DNA of 64,000 bases from CAWBAT01 sp046331665 (GCA_046331665.1 JAXLQK010000031.1:1-64000), one strand, 5' to 3'; positions 8,405-18,178 are shown, counted from the first letter of the stretch. Program-made: numbers and translations. Notes: generated from the sequence alone by a model not told the origin.

Positions 8405-9877
8405 TCAATCGACTTTCTTGAAATCGATATATCCGTGCTCCACATCCGTGTGAATCAATTCGACTCGGAGTTGTTGGCCGACATCCACTCCCTGAAATCC
8501 GCTGACCAGTCTCCCCTCGACGGGGAACTGCAGCAGGCGAACCCAGGTGCCCTTATCTGCTGCTCCGGTCACCAAGGCCTCAAAGCGCTGTCCGATCCTG
8601 GATTCGAGCAGAAGTGCCGCGGCAGACTTCGCTACAAGTCGTTCCACCTTTTTGGCGGCATCCTCCTGAAACGTACAGTGTTCGGCAAGGGCCTCCAATT
8701 CAGCCTTGTCATAGGGCGGGGAATTTCCTGTGAGCACGGCCTTTAAAAGGCGTTGGGCCAGCAAATCTGGAAATCGGCGATTGGGGGCTGTGGAGTGAGC
8801 GTAGTCTCTGACGGCCAGACCAAAATGTCCCGACCCGGTGTCGCCCGGATACTCCACGATATATTCGCCAGAACCCAGCAGTTTGATGATGCTAAGAGAA
8901 AGGTCGGGGAAGTGAAGAGGATCGGTCGTTCTCGCCCAAGTCGCAAACTTCTCGAGAGATTGGGCGTCAGGGGCGTCGGGAAGTTGGTAGCCACGCTCGG
9001 AGGCAAGAGCTACAATCCGATCCCAGCGTTTGGGCGTGCGAACGATGCGTCGCACGGAAGGAAACTTGTGGGTAGTCAGAAATCGGGCAGTTACCCCATT
9101 CGCGGCGATCATGAACTCTTCGATAAGTTCCTTGGCCCGATTGCTGTGTTCGCCTCGGATATCCTTTAGCTCGTCGCCTTCAAATATAGGTCGTGCCTCG
9201 CGGCTCTCGAGGTCCAGGGCTCCATTCTGATGCCGAAGAACTTTCATTTTCTGAGCCACTCGGTCCTGCAATAGAAGGTTTTCCTGAAGACCAATGGCTT
9301 TGGCGATTCCGTCGGGAAGGGGTTGAGTTGTTTCCATCCATTCCGCAACACTGCGATAAGCCAACTTGGCATGATTCTGAACGAGCGCCTGGTAGAGAGA
9401 GGATGCCTGGAGCGTCCCCTCTCCCGAGACGGTGAATTCGACGACGAGTGCCATTCGTTCCGATTCAAAATTGAGAGATGTCAAATCGGTTGAGAGTTTC
9501 TCGGGGAGCATGGGGAAAATCTCGCCAGCCGTGTACACCGAAGTAGTATTGTGGCGGGCATGATCATCCAATGCGGACTCCCTCTTCACGAGAGCATCCA
9601 CGTCAGCGATGGCAATCAGGATTCTGCAGCTGCCATTCGTCAGGGATTCGGCGACAGTGAGCTGGTCCAAATCCCTGGAGTCATCATTGTCAATGGAACA
9701 CCAAAGCAGATGTCGAAGGTCCCGGGTTGAGGATTCTGTTGATTTGGCTGGCCCCGGGATTCGACCGAGTTCGTTTAGAGCAGAGACCGGGAAATCAGGA
9801 AGTAGCCCCCGCTCCAACATTGCTTGGCGAGCCACTCGTTGCAAAATTCCGCGATGTTGTCGATCGATTGCATTCAT
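8405..9877 (-). CDS. RNB-domain ribonuclease (RNase II/R family)
   Basis: 490 aa. The catalytic RNB signature is at residues 61-72 (SIDNDDSRDLDQ), giving the closely spaced aspartates that bind Mg2+ for 3'-to-5' hydrolytic exonuclease activity. The C terminus (KGTWVRLLQFPVEGRLV...GVDVGQQLRVELI) looks like an S1-type RNA-binding domain. The N-terminal cold-shock domains of full RNase II/R (about 650-800 aa) are absent, so it is a short single-RNB member. It is cytoplasmic and likely acts in RNA turnover. Start ATG at 9877 without an obvious ribosome binding site. Confidence 0.88.
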   Translation of the reverse strand: MNAIDRQHRGILQRVARQAMLERGLLPDFPVSALNELGRIPGPAKSTESSTRDLRHLLWCSIDNDDSRDLDQLTVAESLTNGSCRILIAIADVDALVKRESALDDHARHNTTSVYTAGEIFPMLPEKLSTDLTSLNFESERMALVVEFTVSGEGTLQASSLYQALVQNHAKLAYRSVAEWMETTQPLPDGIAKAIGLQENLLLQDRVAQKMKVLRHQNGALDLESREARPIFEGDELKDIRGEHSNRAKELIEEFMIAANGVTARFLTTHKFPSVRRIVRTPKRWDRIVALASERGYQLPDAPDAQSLEKFATWARTTDPLHFPDLSLSIIKLLGSGEYIVEYPGDTGSGHFGLAVRDYAHSTAPNRRFPDLLAQRLLKAVLTGNSPPYDKAELEALAEHCTFQEDAAKKVERLVAKSAAALLLESRIGQRFEALVTGAADKGTWVRLLQFPVEGRLVSGFQGVDVGQQLRVELIHTDVEHGYIDFKKVD

Positions 9878-9954
9878 TGACGTTTGAATCAGCCTATTGA
9901 TGCGTTTGACCGCACAGCCTTGGAGCCTTGCAGAGAAACCCCGGCGAGACTTTA

Positions 9955-12534
9955 TTACGCCGAGGCTTTTGTTCTTCCGGCTTCAATCATGCGGTGAACG
10001 AGTCCGCCGGGCTTGGCTAGGACCGAGACCTCTTGATTCAAGAGTGCGGCTGGCGCGATCCAGATGGACCAGTTAAACCAGTAGTCCCAGCCATAATTTA
10101 CTTCACCGGTATCCCCTCCGGCGCTTAAACAATTTGTGCCATCCCATAAGTAGCCCCATTTGCAATAGGAGATTTCGAGATTCTTTCGCAAGAGTTCCAG
10201 GCCAAATTCCTTGTGTCCCTCGTACATGAAGGTAAAAGCATTCCAAATTACCTGATGGTTGTTATAGATGTACTGGCCAGTCAGATAACCTGTCGAATCG
10301 GTGTCCCACAGCCCGCCTCCCGGCTTTGAGTAAGTGGGCGGCATGCCGAGTTTGCTCAGCGGGCAGACCTGTTCGCGAAGCACCTGCATAATAGCAGCAA
10401 CATTCTCCTTGGGAAAGACAGGAGGAACCCCATTAAAGCGGGCAAAAAATTGACCATTGAGTTGTGGGGTGAAGAAGGCGTCCAATTGTTTGCCGGTGAC
10501 AGTGTCGTTGTAGATTAGGTAATGGTCGTCTTTCCACAAATATTTCTGCAATGCCTCGCTCCCCGCGGTTAAAAGCGTGTCCAACCACGCTTCGGTTTGG
10601 GTATCCGCGACTTCGTGGGCCCACTCCTTTAGCATCCTGGCGGCTGCCATCCGCAACCCGCCGGGGTGAGACACGTAGCCAATCATCGAGCGGTCTTCAA
10701 ACCATTCTGAATCGTTCCATGTCCCAGGCCGGAGGGGTGGCATCGCAATGATTTGCGACGGACCAAGGTCCGGACGTTGGGTGAACGAAAACTGCAGCGC
10801 CTTTTTTACGGATGGGTAAAATTCCCTCAAGAACTTGTTGTCCCCAGTGACCTTCCAATGCAGATATGCTGGCATCGCATAACAACTTCCCACGATGACT
10901 TCCTGATAATCGTATGCCATGGCATTTGCCACGTCAGCCCAACGTCCCAGGAGTTGAGCGATATCTCCATTTTCTTTTTGGGTTGCGCGGTAGGCCTTCA
11001 GGCTCGAAACAGCTAGTTCCGGGAAAAAGAAAGAGAGCAATGGGCCGGCCATGGCAAAATTCGACAGAGTCGTCACATGAGGGCAGGACCGGGGTGCTTC
11101 CTCAAGCGCAAAAACGCCTTCCTCAGGTTCACACCAGGTTCCAATCGGATCTTTGGCCTGGGCCCACATACTGCACGGTGGAAAATAATAAAATGCATTG
11201 ACCAGGGCGTCGCTCAGCCATCCAGGCAGACTGCTGTCTTCGTAAATCACGGACTGCCACGCGATGATTCGCTGCAACAACTGTTGGTGGTTTCGCGCGA
11301 GAAAGGTCGCCACTTCACCTGCGTTGGCGAAACGGCTGGCGTACATATGAGTAAATCGCTTCCCCGTCGTGGAGGGAACCAAGACATTGCCCGGCGCCTG
11401 AGTAATAATACGGTTGCCCCCGCTTCCCGGGACACCATTGCCTTCCCATTCCGGGGCGTACCAGGCCAGGACGAGGCGGATGACTTTCTCTTGTCCGGGC
11501 TGGACGGTGAACGCGATCCCCAGGGATGAGCCCCCGTCGTCAGTGCGGGCGGGTTCAGGAAGCTTTTTTTCAAGGTCTGCCCAATGGAGGCCATCTGTTC
11601 CAAGCGCTGCCCCTACTCGTACCTTTTCTTCATCCACAGTTGCGAGAACATAGCTCATCCCCCAGGCTTTGTCCTCCACAGATATCCCTGAAAGCCCAGC
11701 GGGGGCTGGATGCCGCTCAATTTGGGGTTTGGGTAAAACCGGCTTGGCAGCGAGATCTGGCCAGCCGATGACTTCATCATGCGTATGGTGATGGGAAAAG
11801 CCAGGGAAACTGAAACCCAGTGTGCCGGTTTGGGGTGACGTCGATGGATTTCTCAGATGCACTTCAAATATTGCACCAGGAGTATTTGAAATCTTTACGT
11901 CTCCCGGAATAAAAGGGGACCAAGCTCGGAGACCTATTTGTACAGGAGCGCTATTCTGATATTCGATGTCGGCAATCGGAAAATGACCCCAATAGTCACT
12001 TGATTCGGCCATATCTGCATTTAAGAGTTTCAGATTTGGCCCGAAACTTGGCCGATTGTTCCCCGCATAGTTCTTTGTCTGTCCCGTCGTCAAGACCCAA
12101 GTCTTCCCGCCAATGCCTACTCCCAGATACGGAGTATTCAAGGGTCCGCCGATTGGGGTAAGGTGGTTGAAGATGGAGCTGTAGCCGAAGACTCCTGAAG
12201 GATCCAGATACAGCCCTCCGGTGTCTATGCCTCCCAAGGGCATTCCAGAGGCAGGCAGTGGTTTTTCGACATAAGCCGAGAAGTAGGTCACCGCACGGGT
12301 ACGATAAATAATTCCAGTCACCGGCTTTGTGTAACCAGCGGACTCAAACTGACTCCAAGCCGAAGCAGGGAGTGCCTGTGGAAATAGGCGTTTCGGCCCC
12401 TGAGCTTCCGGAACAACGGCACTCGTGGCGAGGAGCTGGGAAAATGCCGGCTCTTTTAATTGAACGAGACTAGCGCCCAGACTCCCGGCGGCCGTTAGCA
12501 AGAAACTTCGACGTGATGGTGTACTCCATACCAT
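9955..12534 (-). CDS. Tat-exported GH116-family (beta-glucosidase/GBA2-like) glycosidase
   Basis: 859 aa from ATG at 12534, which has AAAGGAG 6 bases upstream; the longer frame to 12603 is not needed. The N terminus has a Tat-type signal (TPSRRSFLLTAAGS). The sequence then shows the GH116 pattern: MPLGGIDTGGLYLDPSG near the start, a beta-sandwich half, then an alpha-barrel half with WCEPEEGVFALEEAP, GTWNDSEWFEDRSMIGY and YGWDYWFNWSIWIAP. GH116 enzymes hydrolyse beta-linked glucose or xylose from glycolipids and glycosides. Export suggests scavenging of extracellular glycosides, parallel to the GH127-like protein at 2.8 kb. Confidence 0.85.
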   Translation of the reverse strand: MVWSTPSRRSFLLTAAGSLGASLVQLKEPAFSQLLATSAVVPEAQGPKRLFPQALPASAWSQFESAGYTKPVTGIIYRTRAVTYFSAYVEKPLPASGMPLGGIDTGGLYLDPSGVFGYSSIFNHLTPIGGPLNTPYLGVGIGGKTWVLTTGQTKNYAGNNRPSFGPNLKLLNADMAESSDYWGHFPIADIEYQNSAPVQIGLRAWSPFIPGDVKISNTPGAIFEVHLRNPSTSPQTGTLGFSFPGFSHHHTHDEVIGWPDLAAKPVLPKPQIERHPAPAGLSGISVEDKAWGMSYVLATVDEEKVRVGAALGTDGLHWADLEKKLPEPARTDDGGSSLGIAFTVQPGQEKVIRLVLAWYAPEWEGNGVPGSGGNRIITQAPGNVLVPSTTGKRFTHMYASRFANAGEVATFLARNHQQLLQRIIAWQSVIYEDSSLPGWLSDALVNAFYYFPPCSMWAQAKDPIGTWCEPEEGVFALEEAPRSCPHVTTLSNFAMAGPLLSFFFPELAVSSLKAYRATQKENGDIAQLLGRWADVANAMAYDYQEVIVGSCYAMPAYLHWKVTGDNKFLREFYPSVKKALQFSFTQRPDLGPSQIIAMPPLRPGTWNDSEWFEDRSMIGYVSHPGGLRMAAARMLKEWAHEVADTQTEAWLDTLLTAGSEALQKYLWKDDHYLIYNDTVTGKQLDAFFTPQLNGQFFARFNGVPPVFPKENVAAIMQVLREQVCPLSKLGMPPTYSKPGGGLWDTDSTGYLTGQYIYNNHQVIWNAFTFMYEGHKEFGLELLRKNLEISYCKWGYLWDGTNCLSAGGDTGEVNYGWDYWFNWSIWIAPAALLNQEVSVLAKPGGLVHRMIEAGRTKASA

Positions 12535-12945
12535 GGGTTTCTCCTTTCTTGTTTCCGTGCGGGTTTTCCATGTTGCCCGGACATTCAGACCAAATAGGCT
12601 CATCTTCAGAGCCTCAAGTGATGGGCGTGGAAGGACTATTCTAGGAACTCAATGAACGATGCAGCGTCAATTTCTCGGGCCATTTTCCCTGGACTCTTCA
12701 ACCGCGCACCGTTTCGGCAGGGTCTCCCGGGAAATCAGCTGCCTTTCTGAAGACTGATGAAATGACTGCTTTCCAACAATCTAATCTTAGACCTGCATGG
12801 ATCTCCCATACAAGTATTCAATGAACAGACTTTTGCCGTCTCTGCGCATCCTCAAGCTTGAGAGGAGTTCTTTAGGCTTGCAAAAATTCAGTCTCCTGTT
12901 TAGCTTAGAAACAGACCGAAGTGATGTTCCCTCAGGTAAATCCCA
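12535..12945. other. Intergenic region
   Basis: About 410 bases between the GH116 gene and the Cys-rich conserved gene. I see no gene remnant, hairpin with T-run or clear promoter. A minus-strand frame runs across 12787-13263 but is antisense to the following gene. Confidence 0.5.
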
Positions 12946-13326
12946 ATGCGATATCTGGTTAGAGCCAAGGTAAAGGCCGGAAAGAAAAAATCCCTGCTTA
13001 GAGCGATCCGTGAAAAGAGTTTGGGGAGAGGATCGATTGCAGGGGATGAATACTTGCGCGATATGCATCAGGCGCGCGAGCTTCAGGACGGTACAGTGCG
13101 CTGGGTGGAGGTCTGCTATTGCCCGGTTCCCCTCGAAGAAGAGCAGCCTTATTGGGAAGAGTACTTTGAATTGATCAGAATTCAGGATGCCTACGATCGT
13201 CGTCGCTGCCGTGACTTGAACGGACAGGAACCGTGGGCTTGCAACGGCTGTGACTGTACGCAACGTCTGGAAGCAAAAATGAACAATTGGGGAAAGCCCT
13301 TTCTGAAAGGTTCTGTCAAGTCCTAG
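12946..13326 (+). CDS. Conserved hypothetical protein with C-terminal Cys cluster
   Basis: 126 aa. It has a ferredoxin-like opening (MRYLVRAKVKAGKKKSLL) and a conserved middle (GDEYLRDMHQARELQDG, VCYCPVPLEEEQPYWEEYFEL). The Cys-rich tail CRDLNGQEPWACNGCDCT near residues 87-104 could bind a metal. I recognise it as a widespread conserved hypothetical, without known function. The start ATG lacks a strong ribosome binding site. Confidence 0.8.
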   Translation: MRYLVRAKVKAGKKKSLLRAIREKSLGRGSIAGDEYLRDMHQARELQDGTVRWVEVCYCPVPLEEEQPYWEEYFELIRIQDAYDRRRCRDLNGQEPWACNGCDCTQRLEAKMNNWGKPFLKGSVKS

Positions 13327-13384
13327 TTCCCTTTCGAATGCCTCATCGAATCATGAGCCGGGAATAACCGAGGGGAGAATTTTC

Positions 13385-14456
13385 TTAATTGCGAGGGTTT
13401 ATTTGGTACACCCAAACCGCTGCGGAAAAGGGATTCGCGGAGTTACTGGGTGCCGCAATAAATAGGCGTTGACTTCGTGAATCCATCAGGCTGGTTCGTG
13501 CTCCGTGAACTGTGGGGATACGAGCCAGTTCCCGAAACTGGTTTTCTTTTTCCTCCCTGAAGACCTGAAGAACCCCTTCTCCGCAGGAGACGTAGAGCTG
13601 GCGTCGACCCGCGTCGAAAAAAAGATCATCCGTATCTCCTGCAATCCCCAATTTTATAATCGGGTTCCCCGTGCCGCTGTCCAAGACTAATACGTGAGGT
13701 GGTTGTCTCGTCCCAACAAAAAGCCGATGATCGGTCTCATCGAGCGCCGTAAGGAAATTTCCCGCTAAGGGGCCAATTGGCCAGCGCTTACTTAATGACA
13801 TTTTGGCGCAATCAATCATGACAACTTCCTTCGTTGCCGGGACATTGGCGTATAATTTCGTCCCAGATTGGTCCAGCTGAAAGGATTCGGGATGACGCTT
13901 TTACGGGAGCATCCCCTGTTTCTTGAGTGTCCTTGGATCAAATGAGCCAATCCCCCTGAACCGTATCCGACATAGACCGGATGAGGAGGAATATCGTAAA
14001 TTGTCTGCATCGTCACCATATTCAATGGAACCGAGGAGCCTTGTAAGACTCACCGTCATAAGCATTCACTCTGCCGTCCCCACCATCCGCGACAAAAAAG
14101 CGATCAATATCCTGCACAAAAGCGATCCCCTGGGGTTCTTTGAGCCCCAAGATGGAATGGACAACCTGGAATGAGTTTAAATCAACGATTTCAACTTGGT
14201 GAAAACGCCAATGCAGCAACCAAGAGCCTGTCACGTTTTTTTCATCAAGAGCCATGTGGTCAATTCGGCCTGTGATTCCAGGTAGCAGGATTTTTCGAAG
14301 TAAGGTAACCGGCTCTGTTGATTTGCCGACCCGGTCTGTTGAGGGAGTGTCAAACCGTACGGGCCGAATTGTAGAGCTGTAGATAGCAATATACCTGAGA
14401 AGGAAAATCCTTCTTCCGCTGAACACCATGCAACTCCAATCAGCCTCTGTCGCCAA
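13385..14456 (-). pseudogene. Frameshifted YncE-like beta-propeller protein
   Basis: Fragments of one protein lie in successive frames on the minus strand. They are ITGRIDHMALDEKN...GIAFVQDIDRFFVADGGDGRVNAYDG (14022-14456), GSIEYGDDADNLRY, PHPVYVGYGSGGLAH (about 13960-14000), FDPRTLKKQG, then RHPESFQLDQSGTKLYANVP continuing in frame into MIDCAKMSLSKRWPIGPLAGNF and LDSGTGNPIIKLGIAGDTDD (13385-13819). At least three frameshifts separate the pieces. The intact ancestor would be a six- or seven-bladed exported propeller of the YncE/NHL type. The product as written cannot be made. Confidence 0.8.
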
Positions 14457-14624
14457 ACATTTGCGGGTTCATTTCTGGGGAGGAATTTATTTCAGTCTAT
14501 CGCTCATCCACCGGGGGGCACAGCAAATTCAAAGCGGAATTGAAAAGAAGCGGTGGAATGGTCTCACCGAATGGGGCCAGCCGTTTCGGGATTGCGTTGG
14601 AAGTCTCGATCTGCTGTTCCGATT

Positions 14625-14755
14625 GCCAGGGTAACGCGGTAAGAGGAACATCGGTAATGCCGCGCCCATAGTCAGGTTGAAGTTCGATGAGAAACGAATG
14701 ATAGGAGAGGCCGTTGTATCCAAAAGGCTTTCCCAATAGCTCAGGTCGGTATCAA
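14625..14755 (-). pseudogene. Relic of an MFS transporter 3' end
   Basis: On the minus strand two frames share one degraded protein tail: MDTTASPIIRFSSNF and GAALPMFLLPRYPGN, with EQQIETS in the other frame. These match the C terminus of the MFS transporter at 27.6 kb (FDTTASYQTFLIKL, GAALLMFLLPRYPG, QQPIETS). The DNA is also clearly similar: both contain CAGGGTAACGCGGTAAGAG followed by CCGCGCCCA. Only about 130 bases remain and they are frameshifted. Confidence 0.75.
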
Positions 14756-14769
14756 CGAAAGCGATGCCA

Positions 14770-15062
14770 CTATATGAATTCTACAGCCACAAAGCTCTCC
14801 TCAGCTGAGATCCTTTCAACTCGAACTACTAGCGCAGAAACCTTTCCACGATAGCAGCAAAAAGTTGGCTCTTGCCGCTCCAATCGATCCCTACAAACGA
14901 ACGCGGGCTAATGGAGTTCTTCAGACGAAATGAAACCCCTACAGAACTGATATCGATAGTCTGACTTTCCTCCACGAAAGAATGGCCTGTCACGTCAGTG
15001 CCACTCACCTGAACGCTGAAATCCTCATTTTCCCGGTAATCTCGACGGTCTTTGGCTTGCAT
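14770..15062 (-). pseudogene. PilZ-domain protein with a frameshift
   Basis: The first piece (14829-15062) reads RRDYRENEDFSVQVSG and TIDISSVGVSFRLKN, a PilZ opening with the RRxxR-type and DxSxxG-type c-di-GMP-binding motifs, and stops early. In another frame the expected PilZ end continues (GKVSALVVRVERISAEESF, then VAVEFI and a stop at 14770-14772). One indel near 14850-14870, close to a run of five T, would restore a protein of about 97 aa. PilZ proteins bind cyclic di-GMP. It stands next to a sigma-54 regulator and a relic-rich stretch. Confidence 0.7.
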
Positions 15063-15200
15063 CGAATTTCCTTGCCATGATTCTTTTCCAGCTTTCGTTT
15101 TAAGGAAAAAATATCAATGGACTTTGATTATTCTCGACTTATCAATGCCTTCCGGTTCCGGGCACCGCCTTCAACTGGGTGCCCATCAATGGAATCGAAA

Positions 15201-16550
15201 TCAGTCCAATCCGAACTCGACGATTTTTTCGTAGAGCAGTCGTCTTTGGATTCCAAGAATTCGAGCCGCTTCCGCTTTATTCCCTCTCGCTTCCGCCAAG
15301 GCCACTTGGATGAGGTGACATTCGACTTGTCGGATAACGTTCCAGTAACCTTCTCGAAAGGGCGTCTGGCTCAGCCACGCTCTTGGAGTCGTTGTTGTTC
15401 TTTGGCTGAGCTGGATGCTTTCAGGCGTTATTGCGTCGCCTGGTGCCAGAACGATCGCGCGCGTAATCACATTTTCGAGTTCCCGAACGTTGCCTCGCCA
15501 ATCGTGGGCCATGATCATTTCCAAGGCATCCGAACGAATTTGGACTGGACGTACTGAGCGACTGATGAAGCGTTGCACTAGAAGGGGAATATCCTCTCGC
15601 CTTTCCCGAAGCGGGGGAATTGTGATATTGACGACGTTCAGCCGATAGAATAAGTCTTCGCGGAAATTCCCTGCAGCTACGGATTGGCTCAGATCCCTGC
15701 CAGTGGCGGTGATAAGGCGGAAGTCAACTGCAATCGGAACGTTGCTACCCAACCGCTCGATGGTGTGCTCCTGGATGGCACGCAAAAGCTTCGCCTGAAG
15801 ATTCACGGAAAGTTCCGCGATCTCGTCGAGGAAAAGTGTTCCACCGTGTGCTTGTTCGAATCGACCAATCCGTTGAGCTACGGCATTCGTGAAGGCACCT
15901 TTTTCGTGCCCAAACATTTCATCTTCGAGGAGGGTATCCGGAATAGCCCCGCAGTTAATTTTCACTAACGGGCCGTTGGCGCGGTGGCTGAATTCGTGAA
16001 TGGCATTTGCGACCAGTTCTTTTCCAGTTCCCGATTCGCCGGAGATCAGAACCGTGGCGTCGGAATTCGCCACCCTGCCGATCATCTTATACACCTCTTG
16101 CATCTGCGGACTATGTCCGACCATTCCGGGGATGATGGGGGCTTCCCGAGGAGTTCTTCGAAGATTGTGTACTTCCTTCTCCAGTTTGCGGTACTCGAGG
16201 GCTCTATGAATGAGCAAGATCAGGTGTTCATCGTTGATCGGCTTTGAAACGTAATCAAAGGCACCATACTGCGTCGAACGAATGGCGTTGCTGCTGGTGG
16301 TCTCCGCGGTCATCACGATCACCGCGGCATCGGAATGGGCGGAGCGCATTTTCTGCAGAATGGTAAGTCCATCTATATCCGGTAGGCGTATATCAAGCAG
16401 GACAAGATCAGGTTTTTGCTGTAAGGCTATCCTCAGCCCCTCCTCCCCGGATTGGGCTTTTAGGACCTCATACCCCTCATCGCTGAGCATGAGAGAGAGC
16501 GCCTGAAGCGCAGTCCTTTCGTCCTCAATAATGAGGATGCGTGCCTTCAT
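15201..16550 (-). CDS. Sigma-54-dependent response regulator (NtrC family)
   Basis: 449 aa from ATG at 16550. An N-terminal receiver has phospho-acceptor Asp53 (VLLDIRLPD). A central AAA+ ATPase has Walker A GESGTGKE and Walker B LFLDEIAEL. A C-terminal Fis-type helix-turn-helix (NKAEAARILGIQRRLLYEK) ends the protein. The sigma-54 contact loop reads GAFTNA rather than canonical GAFTGA. The ATG overlaps the stop of the upstream sensor kinase gene (ATGA), so the pair is translationally coupled. It probably activates the divergent efflux operon, whose promoter region has a -24/-12 element. Confidence 0.95.
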   Translation of the reverse strand: MKARILIIEDERTALQALSLMLSDEGYEVLKAQSGEEGLRIALQQKPDLVLLDIRLPDIDGLTILQKMRSAHSDAAVIVMTAETTSSNAIRSTQYGAFDYVSKPINDEHLILLIHRALEYRKLEKEVHNLRRTPREAPIIPGMVGHSPQMQEVYKMIGRVANSDATVLISGESGTGKELVANAIHEFSHRANGPLVKINCGAIPDTLLEDEMFGHEKGAFTNAVAQRIGRFEQAHGGTLFLDEIAELSVNLQAKLLRAIQEHTIERLGSNVPIAVDFRLITATGRDLSQSVAAGNFREDLFYRLNVVNITIPPLRERREDIPLLVQRFISRSVRPVQIRSDALEMIMAHDWRGNVRELENVITRAIVLAPGDAITPESIQLSQRTTTTPRAWLSQTPFREGYWNVIRQVECHLIQVALAEARGNKAEAARILGIQRRLLYEKIVEFGLD

Positions 16551-18001
16551 GATTGGCCGCCTGTTGGAAGAAGTACTCGAAACTGAGCCCCGTGAGCCCC
16601 TTTGCATGACTGGATCCGTGCCCCCATTTTTTCAAGCAGGGTTTTGGTTACCGCCAAGCCAAGGCCGGTACCGCTTGGTTTTGTCGTGTAAAAGGCTTCG
16701 AAGATCCGCTCTTGTTGTTCGGGATTGAGGCCGGGCCCACTGTCCTCGACTCGGATTTCCACCAGGCCATCATCAGATCTAATGGAAAGGTCCACAACGC
16801 CGTTGTCTCCCGACGCATCAATGGCGTTTAGCAAAAGATTAATCAGGGCCTGTTGCAAATAATGTCCATCGAAGAGAGCCTCATACTCTTGGGGAATCAT
16901 AACTTGAATGTTGACGTTGTGCTCCGCGGCATGCGGCTTGATCAAAGCCAGCGTTCTGTCCAACACGGGTTGAAGTGATTGCTGCCGGATCTTTTGCGGT
17001 CCATCAGCCCCGAATACCAGGAGACTCTTGAGCAAAGCATCGAGTCGATCAATTTCGCTCGTGATCAATGTGAAAATTTCGGCAGAAGACTCATGGTCTT
17101 GCGTGCGTTTGGCGAGCAACCGGGTGCTGAGTCGAATGCTGTTGAGAGGATTCCGGATCTCATGGGCGATTCCTGCGACCACTCTTCCCATCACTCTCAG
17201 ACGGTCTTCCCGGCGCAAATCGGCTTCCAACCTCTGGCGGGCTTCGGCCATGGTGTTGATCGCACGAACAATCGTTCGTAATTCCTGGTTCCTTTCTGGA
17301 AGCCGGTAATCGAAGTTTGTTCGAAGTCTTTCCAGACCGGACTGGATGACTTCAAATCCATGCTGAAGACCAAAACTCAAACGGAGAACAATTGCAATTG
17401 CAATTAATGAAGCCATCATCACGCCTACTAGGAACATCCTTTTGTTGAGCTCACTCGAGTCGCTGAAGTTGAAGATCCGTCGCAGACTCCACGCTGATAG
17501 CCCGAGGCCCGAATTCGCCTTGACTGCCACCAGCACCAAGTCCTTACCATCTTGAACAATCCGGCTAGCCACCTTGCCGGTATGCCGGCTTTCAGCCAAA
17601 GCTTGCAAGACTTCCTGATGTTCTAAAGGGGGCTGGCGGAGAGTGCTCCCTAGCTCTGTGTAGGTGGGGAAACTGTGTCCGATCACGTCTTCGTTAAATA
17701 GAAAGCCCCCCTCAATGTCTGGATAGGAACGCAGTACCTCATACGAGGTCTGGCGGAGGTGTTGGTCCAAATAGGTCTGATTCGATGTGAGGCCTTCTCG
17801 GGTCTGTTCCTCGGGTCGAACGGACTGCTCAAGTTCGCTTACAGCGTTCGCCAGAGCTTTGTTGGCTTCATTTATGACCACCGACCTCAAATTTCGTGCA
17901 AGGTCGACTGATAGAACTCCAGCCAATACCATTGACACTAGGGCAACAATGAGCAGCCAAGTTTGCAGTCGATGCGCCGCGACAATACGTGGGTAGCGCA
18001 T
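16547..18001 (-). CDS. Membrane sensor histidine kinase (NtrB/ZraS-like)
   Basis: 484 aa with ribosome binding site AGGAG before ATG 18001. A first membrane segment (about residues 13-33) and a second (about 185-208, MFLVGVMMASLIAIAIVLRL) enclose a periplasmic sensor domain. A HAMP-like linker, an HisKA helix with the phospho-acceptor His (AGIAHEIRNPLNS) and an ATPase domain (NLLLNAIDAS, VEDSGPGLNPE, GTGLGLAVTKTLLE) follow. It overlaps the NtrC-type regulator by 4 bases. Its place back-to-back with a metal-efflux operon suggests a periplasmic metal signal, as in ZraSR, but this is inference. Confidence 0.93.
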   Translation of the reverse strand: MRYPRIVAAHRLQTWLLIVALVSMVLAGVLSVDLARNLRSVVINEANKALANAVSELEQSVRPEEQTREGLTSNQTYLDQHLRQTSYEVLRSYPDIEGGFLFNEDVIGHSFPTYTELGSTLRQPPLEHQEVLQALAESRHTGKVASRIVQDGKDLVLVAVKANSGLGLSAWSLRRIFNFSDSSELNKRMFLVGVMMASLIAIAIVLRLSFGLQHGFEVIQSGLERLRTNFDYRLPERNQELRTIVRAINTMAEARQRLEADLRREDRLRVMGRVVAGIAHEIRNPLNSIRLSTRLLAKRTQDHESSAEIFTLITSEIDRLDALLKSLLVFGADGPQKIRQQSLQPVLDRTLALIKPHAAEHNVNIQVMIPQEYEALFDGHYLQQALINLLLNAIDASGDNGVVDLSIRSDDGLVEIRVEDSGPGLNPEQQERIFEAFYTTKPSGTGLGLAVTKTLLEKMGARIQSCKGAHGAQFRVLLPTGGQS

Positions 18002-18094
18002 TTCTCGTTTTCTCCTGATGCAGGTCTAAAGCAAGTACACCACCACTTCAATTATGGCCCAATTTCCAATGGTTTCTTACAGGCAAGTGTGAGG

Positions 18095-18120
18095 AAACCG
18101 TACGCCCGCTGTACGGGTTT
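18095..18120. promoter_or_regulatory. Palindrome upstream of the efflux operon (candidate activator site)
   Basis: Inverted repeat AAACCGTAC-7-GTACGGGTTT, with one extra G in the right arm. Its centre is about 70 bases upstream of the -24 element at 18179, a usual distance for an NtrC-type enhancer site, and it lies in the gap between the divergent two-component genes and efflux genes. Confidence 0.55.
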
Positions 18121-18178
18121 AACACATCGGTAGACCGGCGAATCAATGATCTCCGTTATATTCCAAGGCCTTTTGATG

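Noticed and set aside
12787..13263. 158-aa minus-strand frame
   Set aside because: Antisense to the conserved Cys-rich gene; composition unlike a protein.
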